Shown here piece by piece: positions 5,807 through 12,254 of a DNA stretch of 12,980 nucleotides. The position numbers and the translations under genes were made by a program. The stretch is from Nitrososphaera sp035547955 (GTDB lineage: Archaea; Thermoproteota; Nitrososphaeria; Nitrososphaerales; Nitrososphaeraceae): assembly GCA_035547955.1 (NCBI GenBank), contig DASZTR010000089.1:1-12980 (forward strand). Direction: 5' to 3'. Each line of letters begins with the position of its first letter. Positions within the stretch are counted from its first letter, which is position 1. The notes below the pieces were generated by a model, which did not search any database, was not told the DNA's origin, and saw only the letters and a list, made by a program, of their open reading frames with translations.

Positions 5807-6797
5807 GAAAGAGATAATCCGGATACTCTCACGGGCTCAGGACATATCAGACCTTGAGGACGTGGCTGAAATAGCCGTCGCCGATAACCGCCACAGAAGA
5901 AATGACCTCGTCGTCTTCAAGGCCGACATGCTAGTAGCAAGTACCGACGTGCCCCCACAGATGAGCCCGCGGCAGGTCGCAAAAAAAAGCATAGTGGCGT
6001 GCGCAAGCGACCTTGCTGCCAAGGGGGCAAGGCCGTTGGCTGCGATGATCGCGCTCGGCCTACCTGCCGAGCTCGCTAGCAAGGCCTACGTCAAGGAGCT
6101 TGCAAGGGGGTTCCAGGCGGCGTCAAGGGAGTTTGGCGTTAAAATCGTAGGCGGTGATACGAACGCTGCAAAGGAACTTGTCATCGACTGCAGCATGGTG
6201 GGCACGATTAAAAAAAATGGATATTCAAGAATCCCAAAAAGGTCCGGCGCAAAACCCGGTGACGCAGTAATCGCTTCCGGCCGGTTCGGATATTCAGCGT
6301 CAGGGCTTGCGGTCCTGCTAAAAGGCGCCAAGGCGCAGGGCGCGTTTGGAAAAAAAGCTGTCGCCTCCGTGCTTGAGCCAAAGCCAAGGCAGGCGTTTGG
6401 GCTTGCCCTCGCGCGATATTTCTCGTCGTCGATTGATTCAAGCGACGGCCTTGCGGCCTCGCTCTATGAAATCGCTATTCAAAGCGGCGTCGACATCGTG
6501 ATAGATTATGATGCGGCAAAGGCAGAGGGCGTGCAAGAATTTGCCGGTCTAAACGGCCTTGACGCGCACGAGCTGGTGTTCCATGGGGGCGAAGAGTACG
6601 AGATAGTCGCGACGGTGCCAAAGTCACTGCTGCAAAAGGCAAGGGCGACTGCAAGAAGAAGAAAGATAGGCTGCGGCCTGCACGTCATCGGCAGCGTGAA
6701 GGACAAAAAAGTCGCTGGCAGAAGGGTCACCGTCACGACAGCAGAAGACAAGCGCCTGATCGAGAATCGGGGCTACCTGCATTTCAAGAATAGTTAG
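5772..6797 (+). CDS. thiL: Thiamine-monophosphate kinase (ThiL)
   Basis: The 341-residue product phosphorylates thiamine monophosphate to thiamine diphosphate with ATP, the last step of cofactor synthesis. It has the AIR-synthase/ThiL two-domain plan. The N-terminal region reads KADMLVASTDVPPQM (50-64) and SDLAAKGARPLAA (79-91), the metal and ATP-binding part typical of archaeal ThiL. VGGDTN is at 126-131 and KPGDAVIASGRFGYSASGLA at 161-180. The C-terminal domain has DSSDGLAASLYEIA (222-235) and HGGEEYEIVATV (271-282). I chose ATG 5772 over ATG 5751 because it shortens the overlap with the upstream gene to 35 bases and still leaves an N-terminus that reads NEKEIIRIL. The overlap implies co-transcription and coupled translation with the phosphohexomutase. 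Confidence 0.9.
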   Translation: MKKNHHRQQLNEKEIIRILSRAQDISDLEDVAEIAVADNRHRRNDLVVFKADMLVASTDVPPQMSPRQVAKKSIVACASDLAAKGARPLAAMIALGLPAELASKAYVKELARGFQAASREFGVKIVGGDTNAAKELVIDCSMVGTIKKNGYSRIPKRSGAKPGDAVIASGRFGYSASGLAVLLKGAKAQGAFGKKAVASVLEPKPRQAFGLALARYFSSSIDSSDGLAASLYEIAIQSGVDIVIDYDAAKAEGVQEFAGLNGLDAHELVFHGGEEYEIVATVPKSLLQKARATARRRKIGCGLHVIGSVKDKKVAGRRVTVTTAEDKRLIENRGYLHFKNS

Positions 6798-6808
6798 CCA
6801 GTGAGATG

Positions 6809-6814
6809 CTTTTA
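6809..6814 (+). promoter_or_regulatory. Possible TATA box for the small zinc-finger gene
   Basis: CTTTTA is centred about 30 bases before the GTG at 6842. It may give this gene its own leaderless transcript in addition to read-through from thiL. Confidence 0.35.
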
Positions 6815-6841
6815 TCTATCGCGTGGTGCCATAGACCGGCC

Positions 6842-6985
6842 GTGTTTGGCAAGGCAAAATGCAAGCTCTGCGGCGACGAGGTAAGGTTTGCGCTAAAGCA
6901 CCTCGACGAAAAGCACCCAGAGGTGATGAAAGGCGAGACGAGCCGGGACAAGATGCAAAAACTGATAGAGAAATATTTCAGCTAG
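6842..6985 (+). CDS. 47-residue C2H2-type zinc-finger protein
   Basis: The frame begins at GTG with VFGKAKCKLCGDEVRF and continues ALKHLDEKHPEVMKGETSR, then DKMQKLIEKYFS. It contains a Cys-x2-Cys knuckle (CKLC) followed by HLDEKH, spacing C-x2-C-x9-H-x4-H, compatible with one zinc site, then a charged C-terminal helix. Small single-finger proteins of this type are common in archaea and often bind nucleic acid or protein, but the target here is unknown. An in-frame ATG at 6806 would add 12 residues; a TATA-like CTTTTA 30 bases before the GTG favours the shorter form. The gene follows thiL by 44 bases on the same strand and ends 18 bases before a long pyrimidine tract. Confidence 0.75.
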   Translation: MFGKAKCKLCGDEVRFALKHLDEKHPEVMKGETSRDKMQKLIEKYFS

Positions 6986-7003
6986 CTTGTTATGGCATTG
7001 TTG

Positions 7004-7075
7004 CTTTTTTTCTTCTTCTTTCTTCATCTGTCCTCTTCCTCCTCATTTTCTTCTTTCTCTTCTCCTTCTCTTTTT
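7004..7075 (+). terminator. 72-nt polypyrimidine tract, likely terminator and coding for an acidic tail
   Basis: Only three purines occur between 7004 and 7075. It opens with a run of seven T (7005-7011), well placed to end the plus-strand phosphohexomutase-thiL-zinc-finger transcript. From 7024 onward the complementary strand is the 3' coding end of the minus-strand membrane protein, where it encodes a Glu-rich tail. Polypurine-polypyrimidine DNA of this length can also form a triplex (H-DNA). Confidence 0.55.
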
Positions 7076-7566
7076 GTCGACTGCCAATAGTCCATGATGC
7101 TCCTTGAAAATATGGCAGTCAGGTTAAACGCTGCAAAAGCTGTGAAATGCGCGATAATGGACGTGACGCCCGCCTCGACTCCTGCCCCAAGAAGCAGGTA
7201 CTGGGCGTACGGCCTGACGAAGATAAATACAATGTCAGCAGCGGCCACCGACGGCCACAGGCGCAGGGCCATGACACAGACCTTCTGCATTCGCTTGCCC
7301 CTGTCAAGCTGCATGAACTGCCCGCGGTTGTCCATATAGAATATGACTAGAAACCCTGCCAGCGCGGCAAGATAGTCGGCCGCGGCGGATGCTACTGAAA
7401 TGCCTGCCTCGCCAAGGGCGGCGGCTGTAGCCAGCTCCGCCAGTAAGAGGCCGGCCGCTATGCCTGCCACCTCCCCTATCGCAAGTTGCTTGTTAAACGT
7501 CTTGTATTTCCTGGCGTTGCTTGCCAGGTAGCTAATGTACTGTCGGATTCGCAGCAACCTTGACAA
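7024..7566 (-). CDS. Integral membrane protein with acidic C-terminal tail
   Basis: The 180-residue protein begins at TTG (7566), overlapping the end of the upstream gene by 35 bases, so the two are probably co-transcribed and translationally coupled. Residues 1-28 are basic and likely cytoplasmic. Hydrophobic segments lie near 29-49, 58-77, 105-123 and 127-154, giving about four membrane helices. Short charged loops separate them, including DNRGQFMQLDRGKRMQK (79-95). The last 16 residues are almost all Glu with Lys and Arg, encoded by a purine-rich repeat that may have grown by slippage. I do not recognise a family. The tight link to the DDxxD protein suggests a shared function at the membrane. 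Confidence 0.75.
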   Translation of the reverse strand: MSRLLRIRQYISYLASNARKYKTFNKQLAIGEVAGIAAGLLLAELATAAALGEAGISVASAAADYLAALAGFLVIFYMDNRGQFMQLDRGKRMQKVCVMALRLWPSVAAADIVFIFVRPYAQYLLLGAGVEAGVTSIIAHFTAFAAFNLTAIFSRSIMDYWQSTKREGEEKEENEEEEDR

Positions 7567-8653
7567 GCGCTATTCTTTCCTTGCAGGCTCGGATAGACTC
7601 GTACACTCGCTCCGCGTAGCTTTGTGCCAAGTATTTCAAAAACTCGTACTGGGCCGGTAGCGAAATGCCCATTGCAGAACTCTCGTATTCTCTTACGAGG
7701 GCCAAGATCTTGTCGAGGCTGTTACTTCTTACTACCGTCTGCCTTATCGAATCTGGGTTTGCTACAAGCTCTGAAAAGGGCACAGATTTGGTCGCAGCAA
7801 GGATAAAGATGTTGGGCAACTTGTCATAGAGGTCTTCTTCTAGGTCTTCCAGATCGTCTTGGATGTCCTGCAGCGCCTGGTTGTAATGCAGGACCAGGGA
7901 GACGTTGGGGTTATAGTTGTCAAGCTCACTGTCAAGGACGCGCCCGTAGATAGTGGGGGCGTCGGACGACTTGAACATGTTGTGGTATCTGATTTCTTTG
8001 TAAGAAAAATTGAATCCCTCAATTAGCCTCTCCTTCATCAACTTCTCGGAATCCCAGAACGGCCAGCACTGCGCAAACGAAAAATGCACGGCATATTTCA
8101 GGTATCCCTCGCTGTCTGCCTTGACGGATCTGAGCAGTTCTTCTGCCGTGCGCTTGTACTTCCGGTTCCCTACCTCGTAGAACCTGTCCATGAGCACGAT
8201 ATAGCGCACGAGCGACTTGATTGTCTTGTAGATCCTAAAAGAGATGTTGACATCGCCAGTGTCAGAATACGCCGCAAAAAAATACGTAGCAAAGTCTTGG
8301 CCTTTCTGGTCTATCGCCTGGAACAACGCAGATGGCGCAGGGTCTATGGCAGTGAGGAACTTTGAAAGATCGTGAAGGCCCTGTACGAAATCATTCCCTG
8401 TGAGCCTAAAGAGCCCTTTTGACTTTTTCTCCAGAGCATTAATCTCTGAAAAGTCAAGGCATCTTTTCTTTTGCTGCGTGGTGGCAACTTTTGCAGCGGC
8501 GCACTTTTGTCCCTTGGCAGGTGGAGATGGAAAATGCAATGTCTGGCGCTTTGCAGCCTGGCGTGCCGTCATCATCGTCATCAATGTCTTGGCGTTCTTT
8601 TTTGTGTCTGGTATTGTCTTGCCCGCTGCTGCCGTTTCGCCATATTCTTGCAT
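7532..8653 (-). CDS. Unknown helical protein with DDxxD motif, class I isoprenoid synthase-like
   Basis: The 373-residue protein starts at ATG 8653, with an AT-rich TATA-like stretch about 21 bases upstream. Residues 1-65 are low-complexity and rich in Ala, Lys and Thr, probably disordered. The rest is predicted all-helical. Its most telling stretch is HYNQALQDIQDDLEDLEEDL (256-275): an aspartate-rich DDxxD (D266, D267, D270) on a helix after a Gln-rich lead. That resembles the second aspartate-rich motif (FQxxDDxxD) of polyprenyl synthases and related class I terpenoid enzymes. A clear first DDxxD is missing; LMDRFYE (154-160) is the nearest candidate. NPNVSL just before (248-253) also fits the region. 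Without the first motif, catalysis is doubtful, and a non-catalytic role is possible. Confidence 0.65.
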   Translation of the reverse strand: MQEYGETAAAGKTIPDTKKNAKTLMTMMTARQAAKRQTLHFPSPPAKGQKCAAAKVATTQQKKRCLDFSEINALEKKSKGLFRLTGNDFVQGLHDLSKFLTAIDPAPSALFQAIDQKGQDFATYFFAAYSDTGDVNISFRIYKTIKSLVRYIVLMDRFYEVGNRKYKRTAEELLRSVKADSEGYLKYAVHFSFAQCWPFWDSEKLMKERLIEGFNFSYKEIRYHNMFKSSDAPTIYGRVLDSELDNYNPNVSLVLHYNQALQDIQDDLEDLEEDLYDKLPNIFILAATKSVPFSELVANPDSIRQTVVRSNSLDKILALVREYESSAMGISLPAQYEFLKYLAQSYAERVYESIRACKERIALVKVAANPTVH

Positions 8654-9018
8654 TTTCCCTGATTATTGATATTATATGAGAAAAATAAAAGCTTTGGTTG
8701 TGATTTTATGATTAAACTATGATATGGGTTATATGTATTTCAAGTATCCTTTTTCAGCAAGATAACTTTGTCGTTTTTTAACTTAGTTTATTTAATTTAT
8801 TGCATAATATGGGTATTTAATTACCTAAAAGTGTCAACGACTCTTTTTCTATACCTAATATCGCCATAATCGGAGAAACCAATTGTGAATGGCAGATATT
8901 TGCATATTATGATGGCTTTGCGCGGCGTTTGCACTATGCATGTACTTTGGCTGACGCAAGCTACCCAATTAGTTATGTATCTGTATGTGGGATATACGTT
9001 AAATAGTAGCGTATCAAT
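8654..9018. other. AT-rich divergent intergenic region
   Basis: This 365-base stretch separates the minus-strand DDxxD gene from the plus-strand response regulator and should hold both promoters. On the minus strand, the TATA-like sequence is around 8669-8678. On the plus strand, GATATAC (about 8991-8997) and GTTAAATAG (8998-9006) are candidates. Two similar motifs, ATATGGGTTAT near 8721 and AATATGGGTAT near 8806, recur about 85 bases apart and might be regulator sites. A 36-codon hydrophobic frame (about 8911-9021) has no supporting signal. Confidence 0.5.
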
Positions 9019-9546
9019 TTGAAAACATATACTTTGAAAATCCTTGTAGCTGAGGACGAGCCAAACATTGCCAAGGTCTACAAGATTTCTTTTGAAGAAC
9101 GTGGTCATGATGTTATAGTCACCCATAACGGAATGGAATGCCTTGAGGAATACCATCGTTACCTTGAGGAATCCCGCAGCCCTTTAGCCGCTCCTTTTGA
9201 CGTGGTCCTCCTGGATTACAGGATGCCCAAGAAGGACGGTATGGAGGTGGCAAGGGAGATACTGACATTGGTCCCAAAACAGAGGATAATTTTTGTCTCT
9301 GCCTATGTGCTTGAAACCCTGCAGGACGCGGTAAAGACGCTTAGCAAAGTCGTGGAGATGATGCAAAAACCGTTCGAGATAGACGATCTCATATCGCTTG
9401 TCGAGGACGCCAGCATCTGGAGTGGCCTTGAGCAGCTTAACGCCAACGTTGACGAGATTCGCAAGATGAATGCCACTCACGACCAGCTGCTCGGCCTGTA
9501 CAACGGGCTGAGGGCAATCCAGAAGGGCCGCGGGATCGCCAACTAG
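9019..9546 (+). CDS. Response regulator (receiver domain) with helical tail
   Basis: The 175-residue product is a CheY-like receiver. Acidic pocket residues are E12 and D13 (VAEDEPN). The phospho-acceptor is D66 in VVLLDYRMPKKDG (62-74). The conserved Ser/Thr is S94 (FVSAY) and the conserved Lys is K117 (QKPF). It therefore accepts phosphate from a histidine kinase. Beyond the receiver, residues 130-170 form a charged, probably coiled helix (LEQLNANVDEIRKMN) with no DNA-binding domain, so output is likely through protein contact. TTG 9034 is a plausible alternative start, as receivers often begin right at KILVAEDE. The gene converges with a histidine kinase, overlapping it by four bases, which makes that kinase the likely partner. 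Confidence 0.92.
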   Translation: MKTYTLKILVAEDEPNIAKVYKISFEERGHDVIVTHNGMECLEEYHRYLEESRSPLAAPFDVVLLDYRMPKKDGMEVAREILTLVPKQRIIFVSAYVLETLQDAVKTLSKVVEMMQKPFEIDDLISLVEDASIWSGLEQLNANVDEIRKMNATHDQLLGLYNGLRAIQKGRGIAN

Positions 9547-10754
9547 ACCGCTGCAGCAGGAGGGGAAGGCTGCTGCTGCGATGGCTGCTCAAAGGGGAGC
9601 CTTATGACAAAAGTCGCCCCCTTGCTTCCGTCGCTATATTCACTGTTGTACAGGTATATCGCACCGTGATGGGCAGTCATTATCGCTCTGCTTATGAATA
9701 GGCCGAGGCCGCTACCGTGCCTCTCGCCTTCGCCGACACTCCTCGTGATGAATTTTTTGAACATATTTGGCAAGACGGCGGCCGGTATCCCACCCCCAGT
9801 GTCGCTTACAAAGATGTCGTACCGGGAATTTTTTGCGTCTACTTTGGCCTCAATAGTCACCCGCCCCTTTGTAGTAAACTTGGCTGCATTGCCTATTACG
9901 TTCATGAGAACCTGAGTGATGCGCTGCCTGTCAATGTCGCAGTACGCCGTACGCGCCCCTCCTTCTTCGTCTATGGATACAAGAAAATCTATCTCTCTGC
10001 CAAGCTCACTCGTCTTTATCGTCTTTACGACGTACTCTATTATCTCCGAGACGTTTGCCTTGGCAAAGTTGTACCTCAGGGTGCCGTTTTCTATCCTGCT
10101 TATGTCCAGTATATCGTTTGCAAGCTGCGTCAGCCTGCGCGCTTCTTTGAGAACCGAATCCCACGCCTCTTCCTGGCTTATCTGCCCTTTTTTTGCAAGC
10201 AGGGCAAGTCCGAGAATCGGCTGGATGGGCGTACGGAGCTCATGCGACGCGATGGCTATGAATTCGTCCTTTATGCCTTCTTTTCTCTGGAGCTCTTTAT
10301 TTGCCGCTTCCATCTCCCTGTTTGCTTGGTCAAGCTTGGAACTCTCTGTTATCGCCATGCCTATGACCGTGCCTCCTATGCTGCTGTCGTGCCATGCCGA
10401 CGCCGCAAGTATCCCTGGAAATTCGCTGCCGTCTTTTCTCTCTATCAAAACATCTACCTCCTTGATGCTGCTCTTGTTGTTACCTTGGCTACAGCCATCC
10501 TTATCTTTGCCACAAGCGGCGATGGCTTCTCTCAGCAGTGGCACCCCGTCCTTTCCGGCGACGATATCAAAGACTTGCGCTCCTGCAAGGTCGTCTTTGG
10601 AAAATCCCGTCGCCCGCATAAAATAACCATTTATGCTCATTATCTTGCCGCCAGGGTCTGTAAAGCATATGAGCAGGGGAATGTTGTCTGCAAAATCCCT
10701 CATTATTTGCTGCGGCTGCAAACCACACATATTTCTCTCTGCCATGAAAAGCAT
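9543..10754 (-). CDS. PAS-domain histidine kinase, soluble
   Basis: The 403-residue product has no membrane segment, so it senses in the cytoplasm. An N-terminal PAS domain (about 15-138) is followed by a short coiled linker (138-165). The dimerisation/phospho-acceptor domain carries H171 in IASHELRTPIQP. The ATPase domain contains the N box NVIGNAAKF (285-293), the G1 box DTGGGIP (318-324), an F box around MFKKF (331-335) and the G2 box GSGLGLF (347-353). All key residues for ATP binding and autophosphorylation are present. The C-terminus is a Gln/Pro/Ala-rich tail (about 389-403). The PAS ligand is not evident. An ATG at 10745 is an alternative start, and AATAAAAAG on the minus strand near 10768 would make it leaderless. 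The likely partner is the convergent receiver protein ending at 9546. Confidence 0.93.
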   Translation of the reverse strand: MLFMAERNMCGLQPQQIMRDFADNIPLLICFTDPGGKIMSINGYFMRATGFSKDDLAGAQVFDIVAGKDGVPLLREAIAACGKDKDGCSQGNNKSSIKEVDVLIERKDGSEFPGILAASAWHDSSIGGTVIGMAITESSKLDQANREMEAANKELQRKEGIKDEFIAIASHELRTPIQPILGLALLAKKGQISQEEAWDSVLKEARRLTQLANDILDISRIENGTLRYNFAKANVSEIIEYVVKTIKTSELGREIDFLVSIDEEGGARTAYCDIDRQRITQVLMNVIGNAAKFTTKGRVTIEAKVDAKNSRYDIFVSDTGGGIPAAVLPNMFKKFITRSVGEGERHGSGLGLFISRAIMTAHHGAIYLYNSEYSDGSKGATFVIRLPFEQPSQQQPSPPAAAV

Positions 10755-11012
10755 CTCTGGAAGGCTTTTTATTGTTATTGGCTTTTGATAGGGAAGCCCT
10801 GTTGTTATTCTCTGTCTTTCTGGATGGTTGGCTTGTACGTTCCTACTGGCGGGATATTCCGCATTCTTGCCGTAATAACGATATATACTTGTATGGGTTT
10901 CTATATTATTGTTAGAGTACAGGGGGAGAGGGAGTGTATGTGCATGTATGTACGACTATCATGCTTGCGAGCATTTGCGCGGGAAACAATGAGCCTGGAT
11001 GGCGGTGAGTGA
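10755..11012. other. Divergent promoter region
   Basis: These 258 bases lie between the minus-strand kinase and a plus-strand operon. AT-rich candidates for the plus strand are GATATATACT (around 10879) and CTATATTATT (around 10901). They would give a leader of roughly 80-100 bases, unlike the leaderless genes elsewhere in this window. G10934-G10954 is a 21-bp alternating purine-pyrimidine tract. GTGAGTGAGTGAG just before the GTG start is a small repeat. Confidence 0.45.
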
Positions 11013-11351
11013 GTGAGCTTGCATTCTTCGATGGAGAGCGACCGCAACGCCGTGCTAAAGCACGCCTTTGATAGGGAACTGATGTCCCTTGGCTCATCAA
11101 TCTATCAGACCATAATGTGGCACATGGACGGCAGGGGCGTATTCTCAAACCCGCGAGCCATCGACATCAACTCCCTATACTTGAACCTCCAGGAAATAAT
11201 GGGGCCGCATGCAGACATGATAATGGACATGACCTGGGAAGACTTGGAGAAAAACCACGGCGCAAAAGACTCCGAAAAGTCGAGAAAGAGCTTTGACAAG
11301 ATACGCAGGTGGATTGACGCGCAGCGAGCAGCAGGGGAAGGAGGCGCATAA
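11013..11351 (+). CDS. Small hypothetical protein
   Basis: The 112-residue product starts at GTG 11013; ATG 11031 (MESDRNAVLKHAF) is a likely alternative. It is hydrophilic with amphipathic helices. One segment is VLKHAFDRELMSLGSSIYQTI (14-34). Another is SLYLNLQEIMGPHADMIMDM (54-73), followed by TWEDLEKNHGAKDSEKSRKS and a basic helix near the end. A lone early helix, a middle 'FSNP' loop and an EIxG helix recall a widespread but uncharacterised thaumarchaeal family of small proteins; this is recollection, not a search result. The membrane-protein gene begins six bases after its stop, so the two form an operon. A regulatory or adaptor role for the membrane protein is inference. Confidence 0.65.
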   Translation: MSLHSSMESDRNAVLKHAFDRELMSLGSSIYQTIMWHMDGRGVFSNPRAIDINSLYLNLQEIMGPHADMIMDMTWEDLEKNHGAKDSEKSRKSFDKIRRWIDAQRAAGEGGA

Positions 11352-11357
11352 ACCAAG

Positions 11358-12206
11358 TTGGAGGAGATAAGAAAAGAAAAGGTGATAACAGAAATCAAGC
11401 GCGGCCGCAAGAACCTGGTAGTCGCGCTGGTGGGCGCTATCGTGGCCATCAACCTGATGGTGTTTGCGACGACATCGCAGTCAGACGCCTTGGTAGCCGG
11501 AAGTGACCTTTCCCGGATACTGACGGTGGGGGCGGCGGCGGTGATATCTGTGATAGTGGTGGCAAGGCAGAACGTCAGCGGGATCTTTGGCCGGGCGTAC
11601 CTTGCCCTTGCAGCAGGGCTCATACTGTGGCTTGCTGCAGAATCTGTGTGGGGATACTATGAGCTGGTCCTCCAGATTGAAAGGCCGTTTCCATCCATCG
11701 CCGACGCACTGTGGCTGTCCGCCTACGGTCCTATAGGTTTCCACCTCTTTAGCATGGCTCGGTTCTATGGTCGTGGGGTTGGGAGGTACAAGGTGGCAGC
11801 GGTAATAGCTGGCATGTCTATATTTATGGGGCTGTACATAATAGAGCTCGCCGGCGTCACGCAGCTGCAGGGCGCAGATGCCGATCTCGCTATCGCAATA
11901 AGCATAGCCTACCCGCTCCTTGACACCGCGCTGTTCATGCCGGCTATACTCATAGTTCTCAACTCTGGCAAGGGCTACCTGACCTCTGTCCCCTGGATTT
12001 TTATCGGCTGGATAGCTCTTGGGATAGCCGACACGCTGCTCGGTGTAGCGCAAGTGCAGAACTTTGACGGAGACCTGTTCCTGATAAACGCGTTCTACGT
12101 CATCGCGTACCTTGCCATGGCAGCGGGACTCTGGTGGTACAACAAGTTCTTTATCTTTGACAAGGCCAAGTTCGGCAACAACAGCATAAAGTCCGCGGTC
12201 GGTTAA
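11358..12206 (+). CDS. Multi-pass membrane protein, sensor-module-like
   Basis: The 282-residue protein starts at TTG six bases after the preceding stop; GGAAGGAGG (about 11335-11343) lies upstream as a possible ribosome site. Hydrophobic segments near 19-38, 52-69, 79-97, 119-135, 145-164, 176-200, 211-232 and 241-260 indicate about eight membrane helices. The stretch AAESVWGYYELVL (93-105) followed by PFPSIADALWLSAYGPIG (110-127) resembles N-terminal membrane sensor modules found fused to GGDEF, PAS or kinase output domains. Here no output domain follows; the protein ends in a short basic cytoplasmic tail after residue 262. It may act through a separate partner, such as the small protein encoded just upstream or the kinase next door. 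The substrate or signal is unknown. Confidence 0.75.
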   Translation: MEEIRKEKVITEIKRGRKNLVVALVGAIVAINLMVFATTSQSDALVAGSDLSRILTVGAAAVISVIVVARQNVSGIFGRAYLALAAGLILWLAAESVWGYYELVLQIERPFPSIADALWLSAYGPIGFHLFSMARFYGRGVGRYKVAAVIAGMSIFMGLYIIELAGVTQLQGADADLAIAISIAYPLLDTALFMPAILIVLNSGKGYLTSVPWIFIGWIALGIADTLLGVAQVQNFDGDLFLINAFYVIAYLAMAAGLWWYNKFFIFDKAKFGNNSIKSAVG

Positions 12207-12254
12207 TTAGCCCGTCCTGCCAAATGTGCAGACAGAGAGAGATACAAGATACCT

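Noticed and set aside
9717..11012. A 431-codon open frame on the plus strand across the kinase gene.
   Set aside because: It lies antisense to a kinase with every catalytic motif intact. Its product is a Tyr/Cys/Arg-rich mirror of coding sequence with no family features. Codon bias of the kinase explains the absence of stops.
11481..12053. A 190-codon minus-strand frame over the membrane protein.
   Set aside because: The product is low in hydrophobic residues and featureless, while the plus strand encodes a coherent membrane protein.
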